A stretch of 64,000 bases of DNA, from assembly GCF_000003815.2 (NCBI RefSeq), contig NC_049984.1, positions 9,215,805-9,279,804 on the forward strand, in the 5' to 3' direction. A program made the translations under genes and the position numbers. Positions 36,690 through 48,574 of the stretch are shown piece after piece. The stretch comes from Branchiostoma floridae. Lineage: Eukaryota > Chordata > Leptocardii > Amphioxiformes > Branchiostomatidae. Each line of letters begins with the position of its first letter. The first letter of the stretch is position 1. The notes beneath the pieces were generated by a model. The model was not told the DNA's origin. It made no database searches and worked only from the letters and a program-made list of their open reading frames with translations.

Positions 36690-37610
36690 CTAGCAGGAGA
36701 TGTCGAAACGCGGCAAGAGTTCTCTCCGCTCCCTCATGACGGACACCTGTCGGACGTACCCGGACAGCACCTGACGGCACTCCCGCTCGAACCCCGACAG
36801 CGTGCCGCTCCCGTCTGCCCGCCGGATGTAGCTGTCCAGTACGGAGGTGTACAAGTCCGAGTCCACGATTCTCAGCTCGGCGATGGCGGCGTAGTTCCTG
36901 AGGGTCAGCTTGCCGAAGGGTTCGTGTCTGCAGCCCTCAGAGACGGACAGTGAGCGGTCCTGCCTCAGTCGGTCTAGGATGCGTCCGTACGAGTCGTGGA
37001 TGGGTCTCAGGTCGGCGGCTAGACAGAAGTGTCCCGACCGGTCGGTGTCGGTTCGGCTGACCTTGGCGGTGGCTTCAGATGTGTCGTCTCCAGACCGCCG
37101 TCTCTTCCTGGTGTTCACCGTACTGTCGGGGCTGGCCAGGCGGGAGGGCACCGGGGAGGAGGACGGTCTGGCAGGGGACCAAGCTGTTCTGTTCTGGCGG
37201 GAGGCTGTCGGTGACTGCGATGAGGTGATTTCACTCTCGTCGGTGGAGACGGGCGTGGACGGACGGCTGTGGTGCGGAGACCTCGCCATCATGACCCCGA
37301 TGACCTTCTGGTAGCGGTGCAGCATCAGCATGGTGACGTACAGTGCGACTCCCAGACGGCGGTGGCTGTGCATGACGGGGCTGGTGGGCGGGTGGAAGAG
37401 CTTGTCACAGTTGTCGCACAGGCACAAGACTCTCTCGCGGTTGTAGGACACACAGACGGGGTCCAGGCAGACCCAGGCCGCCTGGTGGCCGCACCGCCCG
37501 CACAGGAACGACCGCGCCTTGGCGTCGAAGTCGTCGGCTCTCTTGGCGATCCACTCAGCTCTGGACCCGGAGTAGGAAGCGCTGCGGGGAAGGCTGTCTG
37601 TTCTCTCCAT
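36690..37610 (-). CDS. Intronless zinc-binding 'MERT' protein, copy A
   Basis: 306 aa in one exon. Residues 37-83 hold a Cys/His set: C37-x2-C40-x7-C48-x4-C53, then C63-x-C65-x2-C68-x4-H73 and H81/H83. The first part (QAAWVCLDPVCVSY) resembles the ZZ-type finger at the C terminus of CPEB proteins, and B-box fingers also fit. A Ser/Pro-rich linker, a basic nuclear-type signal (RKRRRS) and a conserved charged C-terminal domain ending in PRFDISC follow. I do not recognise the family. The ATG is chosen because the TATA box at 37706-37712 lies inside the longer upstream frame. It differs from copies B and C at scattered residues and keeps the TPVSTDES motif. Confidence 0.75.
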   Translation of the reverse strand: MERTDSLPRSASYSGSRAEWIAKRADDFDAKARSFLCGRCGHQAAWVCLDPVCVSYNRERVLCLCDNCDKLFHPPTSPVMHSHRRLGVALYVTMLMLHRYQKVIGVMMARSPHHSRPSTPVSTDESEITSSQSPTASRQNRTAWSPARPSSSPVPSRLASPDSTVNTRKRRRSGDDTSEATAKVSRTDTDRSGHFCLAADLRPIHDSYGRILDRLRQDRSLSVSEGCRHEPFGKLTLRNYAAIAELRIVDSDLYTSVLDSYIRRADGSGTLSGFERECRQVLSGYVRQVSVMRERRELLPRFDISC

Positions 37611-37705
37611 ATCGTCACGTTGGTGTTAAAGTATGTGGCAAGTCAGTCGATGTGCTCTCTGTGGAAACCTACAGAGGTATAACTGAAGCGCTTGTCGGGA
37701 CAGGA

Positions 37706-37730
37706 TTTTATATGCGATTTTTCCGCCAAA
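37706..37730 (-). promoter_or_regulatory. E2F-like + TATA core promoter, copy A
   Basis: TTTGGCGGAAAA (E2F-type) lies seven bases upstream of TATAAAA, about 100 bases before the ATG. The same pair and about 230 bases of further upstream sequence are kept in all four gene copies, although more distant flanks have diverged. Confidence 0.6.
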
Positions 37731-39479
37731 GGTGATGGGAAGACAAAAGGCGGTGGGTTCGGACACGACAGGTGTGAGACGTTCCTGGGACATGTGTACT
37801 GAGATGCCGACCGTCCGACCGGTTGTACCGTCCAGCTTCTGCAGGCGGCGCAACTTTGAAGAGTTCAAGGTGGATTACAGAAATGGAAAGGCCTTTGATG
37901 CCTTGGTCTTTATAGTGACCTTTGATGTGTATTCTAGACAACATTCATCCAAAAGATGTGTACTTTTCCGATACACAGAAGTTCTGTAGAGTCTAAGAAT
38001 GAACAGACACCACCAATGTGTAAGTTGTATAGATCACAGCAAATATACATGGGAAATAGGAAATGTATACTCTATTGGTTTTAACAGTTGGTCATAAAGC
38101 TGTCTGCCCAAACTTAAATTGATACGTCATTAATGTCGTCATCAGTCTTAAAAAAGGCGTTTATTTCTAATTTTTTATCCCTCTTCGTGAAAACCAAGCT
38201 GCCATCTCGTTATCGTACTTCAAATATTAGTCTTCCTTTTTCGCCACACCGTGGTAAACACATTTTGATGATCAACCAAAGCAAACGCCACCCATTTGCA
38301 CCCAGTTGCCCATGCTCTCGTGCTAATAAATTCGTATGGTTATTTGCAATTTGATTTATCAGAAATCGGTCATACTGTAGACAATGTAAAGCATAGACAA
38401 ATCTTGGCGGATATCTTCTTCGACTTTTCAGTCCCGACATTTGATGAACCTGATTAAAACACAAAGGGACATTTTCTATGTGTACCAGACATACGCACAG
38501 GCGTTTGTCGGATGTAGCCTTTTTATTGCCGCCATGAGATGTGTATTCCAGACTACGAGCTTAACTGGCTGTGAATAAACAGCATCCTACAAAACAGACA
38601 TTTCTCCTCAGTACCGCAGGGCGCCTCTCCCCAACGGCAACACACAAACAAGTGCAAAAGTAGAAATACGTTATCTCATGTATATGTACGGGTTGCAATG
38701 AAACTGCTATCATCTGCTGACACATCGATTAAAAATCTATAGTCTAATTCAATAAAGTAGATTGGCATATGTTTCCTACAACATACATGCATGTTGTGAA
38801 AACAGAATATATTGTGAACTTTCTATGCACAAATGTATTAAGTACAGTAAGAAGTCCTTGAACATATTGTTGATATCAGTAAATGTTCCATATCTACAAT
38901 GGAAATTACGTTTTTTATTAGTCAAATGAACTTATTAAACATTCATATGGTACAGCACTACATGTATTATACAAATGCAATTTATTGTAAAGTTCATGGC
39001 AATTTCTAATTGTAGGTAACATGATAGATTTAAACAGTGTATTAAGTAACTAGTCTTCTTGGAGTACAAAAAAGACATGCAATCAACATAGGTGCTGCGT
39101 AAAAGTTGTTCCAGCTATATACTAACTTACATGTGTAAATGCATGCAACATAGACATTTTGTATGAACTTGCTCATAACTGCCGATTGTATCTGATATGA
39201 CAAACCGTTACGTGCATTCTACAAACTTTAAACGCCAAGCTTTTTATCATGTTTCCTTACATTTTAACGTCTCTTACAAAATAACGCACAAAAGTTTTCA
39301 ATAACAACTCAACTTTCGTGTAAGCTATTGTCCGGTGACGATCTATCTAGAGTGACTTATTCCACATAACTATCGCCGAATTCTGGATAGTTTTCTACAA
39401 ATATGATGTGTGCACTCTGCGCTGTGTATATATGTCTGATCCAATAAACATAGAAGACAACTTTGTAGCATCGACAACA

Positions 39480-40057
39480 TGTCGGAGTTTAAACAATACT
39501 GTCGTGTTCGTTAATGAACGACACATTCTTCCCGTCTAACGACGTAATTGTCCAGACAAATACTCTCATTACTCCTGGACGTACCGACAGACGTCAGTAC
39601 TTTATCTTTCACCACCCATAAACACATTTCGACGATTCTCTTAAACAAAGAAAAAACATGCTGCTACCATTTCCTTAGCAAAATAGCAATGCTCTTGCGC
39701 TGATAAATTTGCAAGTTTACTTGAAACAGGTTTATTTAGAAATCGGTCAACTTTAGACAATGCATAGTTTTAGACAAATCTTGGTGGATATTTTCGTCGA
39801 CTCTTCTGTTCTGACATTTGATGAAACTGATTGAAACACAAGGGGACATTTTTGATAGGTACCAGACATACGCACAGGTGTTTGTCGGATGTGTCCTTTT
39901 TAATGCCGCAGTTAGATGTGTATTCCAGACTACCTGTCGGAGTTTGGACAATACTGTCGTGTTCGTTAATGAACGACATATTCTTCGCATCTAACGATGT
40001 AATTGTCGAGACAAATACTCCCATTACTCCTCGACGTACTGACAGACGTCAGTACTT
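39480..40057 (-). repeat. Two copies of a ~123-bp palindrome-bearing segment
   Basis: Copies lie at 39480-39603 and 39935-40057. They contain CGTTAATGAACG-type dyads and TGACGTC-like words. The same segment in inverted orientation is at 51711-51833 and 55070-55192. In gene orientation it is always upstream of a MERT gene. No RNA gene or protein could be recognised in it. Confidence 0.7.
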
Positions 40058-40599
40058 CCGCTGGCATTGTTAGATGTATCGTGACATATATATAGTGTGT
40101 ATCGGCATTGTCTTTACTTCGAGAAAATACACACTGAGATGTCTGAGAGACATTACACACTGGACTGGACTGAACCAAGAACACTTAACTTTGCTTTATG
40201 ATATATACATGTAGGCTTGAATTGAACCCAAGACCATTCTTTTGCTTACGAATATAAATTTATATATAGGAATATACATATCACCCCCTTTACACTAGTG
40301 AATACGCTACGTGAGCTATTTGTGCTAGAAATACACCAAATTTAAGAAACTGTTCACCAAGCACCAATGCCATAGTGGTCAGACATGTTCATATTCGAAT
40401 CTCTACATTCAAGTACTTTAAGATAGATGGCGACATAAATGGTAACGTCTTGTAATACTGGGCTACTACGTTGTAGTAGATTGTTGAGGTAGAGTAAACG
40501 GTTAGAAATTGCATTCTGTGGTAAGATTTGGGTGTCAAAGTTCCTTTGAGATCATCTGCTTGTAAAATTGAAAAATTTGAAATAGAAGTGTTGTCTTGT

Positions 40600-43500
40600 T
40601 TAGGTCGGTCCAAGGTCCCTGTTGATGGCTTCAGGGATAGTCTCATAATCCGCTGAGAAGTCATAACACTGGAGAATACTGGAGAAGGGAGGAAGGAGAA
40701 ATGTTGAATAAGAAGACATGTAAATGTCAAAAACCTGTGTTTTTTCTTCAGATTTTTGCACATTTTTTTGTGCGAGTGTTAGTGCTATCGTTAAGAGACA
40801 GAGAAAATATAAAAATATTGTACATATGTATATCTGTTGATGAATAGAACACTGAAATACTGTAAAATAATCATAGCATGGCGTCGGCATTAGGCTGCAT
40901 ATTGTTATGTATACTTAGGTAGATAAAGCGTTTGGCTGTATTAGGTTATGATTAGATTAAAAGCTAGACCGTAGCACAAGTTTGCAACTCACGCAGCCTT
41001 ACCCAGTCAGGATGGAGCAGACCAGGTAAAACCCTGCACAAACCAGGAGCACAAGGCCGGGCATGACGTCCAGCGTGGAAGTATACAGGAAATTGAAGAA
41101 AGGTACAAAAGCAAGGTCTCCGATGTTGTCCAAAAAGGCCAGTAGGGCAAACAGACTACCTGTGAGGAATAATGAAATAAACATGGATAACTGAGACATT
41201 TTGACAACCCTTATTCCAATTGGGACTTAAATCTTAGGGAGGCTTCCAGTTTAATAGGATACCTCCCTAATTCAGCTCGTATAGCAACATTACTAGTAAG
41301 TGCGTGTTTACAAAATAACTAGTCTAGTTGTACCTTGGTCGTCACGACTGACCATCCTAGACAAAGCCGCCTGCAGGATGGGTGAAGGCATCGTTTGCAA
41401 ACAGCTAAGACCTACCCCTGAGGGAACACAATAAAGATGCATGGCTGAAATTCGTGTGGAGAAGACTGGAGAAAAAATGTCTCAGAAAAAACAAAACGCT
41501 GTCAACTGGAGTGGTAACGTCTGGCACTTGCAAAGAGATGGGCAAGTGACACAGTGTAATAACATCTGACATACCTATTAGGAATGTCGTGGTGTGGGTA
41601 GATGTGTAGACAGCGAGACCTTGAAGCACAAGTCCACTTATAGTCGAGACACATCCTACCTGTAGATACAATACAGTTTTGTTATTTTGGAAGAAAGCCA
41701 CATTGTCACTGTATCATAATGATCTTTATTTGGAACCACACTAAGCTTGAAATTTAGGAGTTTGCATTTGCATTCATTGTATGTGGACCTATGCAGTCCT
41801 TGGTTGAAGTAAAAGTTTATCTGTATCCATAATTGTCAAAACATTTCTTCGAGAAGATTTCTTGGGTATATCTACGATCTTAACAGCTGAATTTGTCCTG
41901 ATTTCCTGACATATAAACTTCTTGTCGCATACCCCTGTCTACTAAGTGGTCAGACAATTTGATAGATACTATTTTCCTACATACATTTCTCCTTTTCTCT
42001 GCCTTCCCTGTCAAACCTATAGATAGCACACATATCTGTAGTCTTAACAACATGTTAAAATGTTCAACTTGGTACCATACCTGGACTAATCCGTATGACG
42101 ACAGCCATCTCCCCAATACTTTGATCCCCAGCACGGACATGATGTAAGCAGCTCCCTCAATAGCGTTCTTTACGCCTATAAGAACCGGGTTCCAGCAATA
42201 TGGTGGCGACAGAAGAATCACGGTTTTTACACCTGTCACGGACTCTTGGACACTATGGGCCAGGAAGTAGACAAGCATGAGAGTACCCATGATCCATCTT
42301 TTTGGCTTTTGAATCCTTCTTACAAAGCTCACTATGCGTGCTATGTACGACAGTGAGCATAGTTTACTTCCTGGTTGTCTGGGGCGCGTTTCCTTTAACG
42401 CAAACAGGGCATACAAGATACAGAACACCATAAGGCCAACGGTAAACCAATAAGGTTCCTGGAATCCAAGCGGAGGCCCGAGAGCTTTCAACCAATAGCC
42501 TCCCACTAAGACTGCGGCGATCACCGGCAAGCCTGTAACCCCAAGGGATCTTTGTCCAGACTTTCATCATTCGAGAGAAACACACACATNNNNNNNNNNN
42601 NNNNNNNNNNNNNNNNNNNNNNNNNNNNNNNNNNNNNNNNNNNNNNNNNNNNNNNNNNNNNNNNNNNNNNNNNNNNNNNNNNNNNNNNNTGTGAGAACTT
42701 ACAATAGAGAAAACGTGCAGAAGCCACTAGTCATTTCTGTTACGTTATTCACAGTCTATCAAGTACAAAACATCAATGGCTCACCTGCGGCGCTTCGCAC
42801 GATGGCGAGGCGAACATCTCGGCTCTGCCCCTTTTCTGTGATGTCAGCCACGTACGAGGTACAACCAGTGATGAATGATGCCGAGCCGCCCATCACACCG
42901 AAGATGAAACTGCCTGGAAGGACAGACAGATGTCCCATTATATCACCTGATAGCATAAAGCTATAGAGTTTCTGCTCACATCTCACTCACTCACTCACTC
43001 ACTCACTCACTCACTCACTCACTCACTCACTCACTCACTCACTCACTCACACTCACTCACACACACAGGCACACTCACTCACATAACCTCTCACACTCAC
43101 TCACTCACACACAGACTCACTCAGTCACTTACTCACTAACTCACCTACGAGAAACATTGATAGCGGAAGGTCGAAATAGACGACCAATGCGCCCAGTAGG
43201 AGCCTGCAAAATAAACAGAAGATGGTATCAAATTCATAAAACGACAGAAAAAATTGAAATAAAGGAAAAACATGTCTCACTACAAAAGCTTACCAGATCA
43301 AAGTGCCGAAAAGGGGGGCGATGAGTGTAATCTTCCGCCCGAGTTTGTCCGAGAGCGACCCAAGCACGAGCACCATGACCAGAGACGGAAGCGAGATGCT
43401 CAACTTGATGTAAGTCAGCCAGTTGGCTGCTTCTTCTTCGACCCTCTTGTTCCCCTGAGAGTAAAATCTTGCTCAATAATCTTGACTTTACAGATAGCAT

Positions 43501-44260
43501 CCATATCAAGGTGGTTAACGTTATATCTATATAACCTTCATGCATCCTCTATTTTTTGTCGGTGACACCAAGGAGGTTAACATCTGCTTAGTGACACTGA
43601 GGAGATCTTCTCAGTGTCACAGACGAAACGAAGTGCATTTGGTGTAATTGAATTGATACGGCCTTATCAAAAATCAATGTATATGTATATAATGTGTATA
43701 CATTTTATCTATAAACAAAGGATGCCACGACAATAAGTGTATAAAAAGCCAACCTTGCTGGCAGGGTGAGATGTGTTGACGTCACAGTGTGAATTGGAGG
43801 GAAGAGTGTCATTCCCCAGTTTGTAGTAGATGTACTGTTGCTGCAGTGGCAACACCATGACGACCGCCAAAACCTAGGGGAAGAAATTGAGTTATTTCTC
43901 GCAAAACAAAACATCAAAAAGAACATGAAGGGTATAGTTCAATGTACAATGTACAATGTATAGTTCTGCTACATTGCGTGTTTCAGTAAAATTAGAAAGT
44001 TGCCTGTGGCTGTGTGTATTGATGTCACCATGTCCAATGCTATCCCTAAACCTATCATCTTGTATGAGTATATTAATCATTTTAATGATTTAAACAAGTC
44101 TATGGATTTACGATCTCGAGTCATTCAATATTTGAGCACTTACCAAGAGGAAGGCAATTGGCTCAATTGTTACGGGACAGTACGGTTTCACCCTCGTGGA
44201 TACATTGTCGGTAGGGGGCGCTGTTATCCTTACTACCTCGACCTCCTCTTTTGCTGCCAT
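40600..44260 (-). CDS. SLC46-family transporter (proton-coupled folate transporter-like)
   Basis: Ten coding exons: 44144-44260, 43754-43873, 43294-43454, 43145-43203, 42785-42913, 42081-42532, 41575-41659, 41334-41417, 41003-41159, 40600-40678. They join in frame to 480 aa, close to the usual SLC46 length. The MFS loop GSLSDKLGRK sits between helices 2 and 3. Later motifs include FIFGVMGGSASFITGC, YVADIT, and MPSPILQAALSRMVSRDDQG before a final helical stretch. SLC46A1 carries folate with protons across the plasma membrane; the substrate of this member is not known. The N terminus is cytosolic and acidic. The 100-N gap (42590-42689) falls in intron 5, and the flanking exons join without loss. 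Fragments of its exon 9 are found in the plus-strand duplication. Confidence 0.92.
42590..42689. other. Assembly gap of 100 N
   Basis: A run of exactly 100 N inside intron 5 of the SLC46-like gene. The true size is unknown. Confidence 0.99.
42981..43139. repeat. (TCAC)n microsatellite
   Basis: Long TCAC tetranucleotide tract with a few CACA and GCACA interruptions. It ends right at the donor of SLC46 exon 4, so length change here could affect splicing. Confidence 0.95.
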
Positions 44261-44271
44261 GGCACCTACAG

Positions 44272-44292
44272 AGGTCAGGTCAGGTCAGGTCA
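44272..44292. repeat. (AGGTC)4 tract just upstream of the SLC46 start codon
   Basis: Four overlapping AGGTCA words, five bases apart, lie 12-32 bases from the SLC46-like ATG in its 5' leader. AGGTCA is the nuclear-receptor half-site, but a simple pentamer microsatellite is just as likely. Confidence 0.6.
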
Positions 44293-45073
44293 GCAGATGT
44301 TTCTCAACAGACCAACTTCCGCTGCCTAGAGACTGACAGATGGGAATATAATCAGTTTTTATTAAGATATACCTAAAAAATATTGTGAGAATGAAAAAAA
44401 AACGAGACATTTTACTTCCTTGAAGTGTAGAGTTACTGAATATAATACACCCTTCCATTTTGCTCAACCAAGGAGGTTAAACCTTGGCTCAACTTCCTGG
44501 TTGTTCACGTAACGTTATAACGTTAAGTAATAGATAGAAGATGGGCGTGGCTTGATTATGTGAAAAAGGGGTTGCCCCACCCACAAGGGAGTTCCTTTAA
44601 CACCCGATGCGAATGTGCACTGGTTGGCTGTGCGATTGACAAAAAAATTCTCTACAAGGACTGCACGCCCCACTGATCTCTGAGCAAACGGAGGCCAGAT
44701 CAACAGACGCGCGCTCAAAAAAACAGTAGAGTAATACATTCGCCCATGTAATCAAAGACCTCACCAAACAACTGGAGACTTACCCTTTATACTTCCATGC
44801 TTCAGCTGATCCCGTGCCAACCGGTACCCGACTTTTCGTGCTCCTCGTGCTGCAGATGTTACCGGTCTAGCGACATTTTGGTAGACCTTTTATTTACCTG
44901 ATGGGACAGGGCACTGTTTGACAGGTCGTAGAGTAACACAACCCTGCCCCACCTAAAAACAATGTGTACAGTTCGCCCTGGCCTGTGCTCTATTCTCAAA
45001 TTCGCTCCTTTTTAAACACGTAGCATAGCATAGCGTAACGTTACCAACCGGTTTGTTCTGGAAAAGCTCGTAC

Positions 45074-45568
45074 CGTAGTGAAGATGATGTTCACAGGTTC
45101 TTCCGTCCCATGGGTCCGGTCACTTTAGCTGTTTGGCTGCTACTGAAATGTCAACAGGCAGTCACGAATGATTTGCCAACTGAAATTGGGTCATAATGGG
45201 GTCGACCGGTCACGGGGTGCTTCATGACGCGCGCGGGTCAAAAGTTGACCCCCTTTACTAAATGGCCTAGGAAAAACATGTTGTGTTTGTTGTTACCCGA
45301 CGGCCCATAGCAAAAATCTGCCAACCCAAATTTTTTTGGTTGGCCGCTGCCATAAAATTTTTGCTCTGACATCTGAATGGTCAAGTTCAAAACAGACTGT
45401 TCCTGTATTTTTGGCACTTAAATTAGATCAGAGATTCGAACATTTGATGTAAGAATATACTCCAGTAAATATTCACCTTATTGTTCAGTTTATGCTTGTG
45501 CTTGTACAATTTATATCTGTATAACTACAATATGAAAATATGATACCAGCGCCTGATTTGGTGATTGG

Positions 45569-45634
<66 letters not shown>

Positions 45635-45914
45635 ACGGCGCGTGCGTGTGTGTGTGTGTGACAACAGCCTGTAACAAGGGTTTTGTACGACATATGCACG
45701 ACTATATCCTGCGCAATCGAGCGACACTGAATGAAATCGATAGAATTTGTATACAACGGATATCATGAACATTGACAAAGTCTTTAATACCTGATTTGAC
45801 GTAAGCTGATACGAAAACGTCGTCGTCACTGACTTCAAACGAGTCCACCAATTCAGCTGCCCGTTGGTCGGCTAAAGGCATCCGAGTGAAGTCACGACTT
45901 AAAAAGGCGGACAT
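45074..45914 (-). pseudogene. Cytosolic sulfotransferase fragment (N-terminal exon, decayed second exon)
   Basis: Exon 1 (45791-45914) encodes 41 aa starting MSAFLSRDFT and ends FEVSDDDVFVSAYVKS-G with a good donor. This matches the start of the PAPS-binding loop region (family D-D-V-F-V-x-x-Y-P-K-S-G-T-T-W). Here Pro is replaced by Val. A second piece (45074-45119) reads THGTEEPVNIIFTT, like family TTWTEEIV. In it Trp has become Gly, and I find no usable acceptor. No later exons were found before the SLC46 gene. It is probably a dead fragment, although exon 1 could splice to exons I failed to see. Confidence 0.5.
45570..45660. repeat. (GT)n microsatellite
   Basis: About 30 GT units, then a short GC-rich break, then more GT. 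It lies in the interval between the two sulfotransferase-like pieces. Confidence 0.97.
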
Positions 45915-46760
45915 AATGGAGGGATTGTGACACATAGTCAGGTCTGGGTAGACTCACAATACTCACAATACTCAGGTCTGGGTAGACTGATGGGAGGACT
46001 GTACCTCTTATATTTGGGAGCAATTTGAGTCAAACCACGCCAAGTCACCTGACAATAGCAAGACCGAGTGAAAATTATATTGTTGAACGTGCGGTCGTTG
46101 ACCATTAGGACGTTGACCGTACGGAGGTTGCCACGCTAACTTGTCTTTCTGGTCTCGGTTCGGAGTTTTTTGTAACCTTTGGGGGACCATCAATAAAATG
46201 AAATTTTCAACCAAAAACTGATGATTTGGGGCATTTTTTTCCAGGCTTTCCTGGGATAATGACTAATATGACAATAAAGATCAACATTCTCTCTGTTTGA
46301 TGAGTGAAAAGGAAGAATCGTTGCGTTGAGTTTTCCAAGATTGAATCTCCGATGGCGCTAAAGCACCCCAAACGCACATAGAATTTATTCGAACTGTGTA
46401 GGTCTATGAACTTTGAAAAAAGTTTAGTTTACCCGGGTCAATTGGTAACTCATTAAATCCGTTGATTATTGAAGGCCCCTCTACTTACTGTATAACCATT
46501 GAGCACTCTTGAACACAATCCATTCAGTTGATACGATATCATATTCATACAATGTACCACTGGTCACTGTGGATATCATGCCTTGGACTGAACAAGAACA
46601 AGAATCAGCAGAATTTCAAAATACAAGGTTTTCAGGTCATACGGGGGATTTACTGACCAAAGCTCAGAAGTCAACTCTTATACAAAGTGTAAGATAGGCA
46701 ATTAGCCCATAAAAATTGTTTAGACCTCTGCAAATACTCGTGACGTGCCATTTCGCAAGC

Positions 46761-46833
46761 GGGTCTGTGGCGCAACGGATAACGCGTCTGACTACGGATC
46801 AGAAGATTCCAGGTTCGAATCCTGGCAGACTCG
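46761..46833 (+). tRNA. tRNA-Arg(ACG), copy 2
   Basis: The 73 nt appear identical to the copy at 35660-35732, with anticodon ACG and a TTTT terminator a few bases beyond the 3' end. This one stands alone: no MERT gene lies upstream of it. The flanks do not match those of copies 3 and 4. Confidence 0.96.
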
Positions 46834-47149
46834 ATATTTTCGTTTTTCACCAAATCACTTCCGACATGTTCATTTACTGAGCTCACTGTAATTGCTGTGG
46901 TCAAATTCAATATCAGTCAAACGGTTGTCTCAGTAACTTACTGATTGGATATCCATTTTGACTGCATGTATGTTAGACAATCTAATAGTCTGATAGATAA
47001 ATTTAGATCAGTCCGAAACACTTCTTTTCTGTCGTAACCTAACAGTTTATATTTTATAACCTTCCATAATTGCTTGTTTTAATCCGTGGTTTAATCGCAT
47101 GATGTCAACATTGTTGAAAAAAAAAAAACGTTATGCTAACTGAACAATG

Positions 47150-47360
47150 GAGGACTTTCATTTCATAAGATACACCAACGGTAAACCCGTAGTCTTGAAT
47201 ACACACTCTACTGCGGCATTAGAAAGGATACATCCGACAAACACCTGTCCGCATGTCTGGTACTGGTGGAATATGTCCCTTTGTGTTTCAATCGGCTTCA
47301 TCAAATGTTGGAGTCGACAATTTTACAATGAGTCTGAAAATCTAGGTTGTCTAACGATCC
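47150..47360 (+). repeat. Dispersed repeat fragment shared with MERT upstream flanks
   Basis: A block around GATACATCCGACAAACACCTGT followed by TGTGTTTCAATCGG..TTCAT recurs at about 38440-38570, 39790-39930 and 57235-57420. Three of these lie upstream of a MERT gene; this one does not. It may be a mobile fragment or a remnant of a lost copy next to the lone tRNA-Arg. Confidence 0.55.
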
Positions 47361-47476
47361 ATGTGTTTCACTGAATACATGTTCAATTAAAGATACACGG
47401 GGATATTGAACAGTAAAGTGGAAACTTGCATAATAGACCTTTAAGGTCGGCTTGCAGAATAAAGTATTGGTGGGTC

Positions 47477-47724
47477 AAAGGGTATCTCACTGCACTTGGG
47501 GCACCGGTGCGACACTGAGGGGTTCGTTCACTGCGGCACCGTTGTGTTACTTTCTCCGATTTTTTAAATAATGATTTAGGTATTTGCGTATTACCTAAAA
47601 GTATGACTTAGAAGAGAACAAAATACACAAAACGTAAGAAAATTCCTTCTCTGAAATTCGTTGAGTAATCTTTCGAACCCGCGCAGTGCCCCACCGGTGC
47701 CCAAGTGTAGTGAGATACCACCTT
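47477..47724. mobile_element. TIR element with AAAGGGTATCTCAC ends
   Basis: Inverted arms of about 40 bases (GGTATCTCACTGCACTTGGG and CCAAGTGTAGTGAGATACC, plus GCACCGGTG in both) flank a 170-base AT-rich centre. Non-coding. No target duplication settled. Confidence 0.7.
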
Positions 47725-48135
47725 TAGAGAAGTTTCTTAGAAATCCAGAATACAATGTGCTTTTGCAATAGGGATTCTAATGTGCAAGATTAAACTGTAT
47801 GCACAACATAATCATACTCTTCAGTGGCTCCAAGTCTACATTTTGTAGTGCAATATACAAAAGCAATGTACAAATGTACATACACAGTAACGCCGTGCTT
47901 AAATAAACTGCTTTTGTTAGTGGCACAACATGACAAATGCACAGAAAGGACCAATGTTTGATCAATAACTAGTTTTGCTTGTAGAATATAGTATTAAATG
48001 CTAATAGGCTTCAAAAGCTGTATTTAAGTTTTGAATTCTAAAGTTATTACTACCTTTGCTATAGTCTTCATACATCGGCACCTGCAACTATAGAAAGGGT
48101 TCGCAATTGAATTACGATAATGCGAATAAGTACAT

Positions 48136-48235
48136 NNNNNNNNNNNNNNNNNNNNNNNNNNNNNNNNNNNNNNNNNNNNNNNNNNNNNNNNNNNNNNNNN
48201 NNNNNNNNNNNNNNNNNNNNNNNNNNNNNNNNNNN
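48136..48235. other. Assembly gap of 100 N
   Basis: Exactly 100 N; the size is a placeholder. The 1.2 kb to its left holds no gene that I can support. Confidence 0.99.
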
Positions 48236-48574
48236 TGGTAAATAAAAGTTTAAAGCTGCGCGCCAGAAACGCGCGCAGAATTTGTTTTCAAAGTTGACAA
48301 TACGTTGTGATGGCAACAAAACGCGATGTTGTGATGATCAAATCGAGACTTGTCGTTATCGATCTGCATTGTCAAAATACTATACTAAAGACCAAAAAGA
48401 ATTAAATTGAATCCACAAAAACGCGCTAGGGTAAGGGTCATTTCATAGGGTCATCCGAAGGAGGATAATTTAGGATTGACATGCGGTCAATACTACATTT
48501 TATGCGGTCTTTGTGACCTTTGGCCTGATTCAGGGACCATCCATTGATAAAGGGAGGGGTGCGCACCACAGGAA

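Noticed and set aside
37269-37682. Long open frames antisense to the MERT genes (also at 52377-52790 and 58310-58696)
   Set aside because: They are the antisense shadow of a GC-rich conserved gene. The sense frame has the zinc ligands, promoter and polyadenylation signal, and the antisense frames have none of these.
43588-43619. Near-perfect 30-base palindrome around AGATCT
   Set aside because: A short dyad in an intron with no flanking duplication or known motif; too little to interpret.
44887-44942. Exon-like stretch with AG and GT borders upstream of the SLC46 ATG
   Set aside because: It could be a 5' UTR exon, but there is no coding match, and borders of this quality occur by chance.
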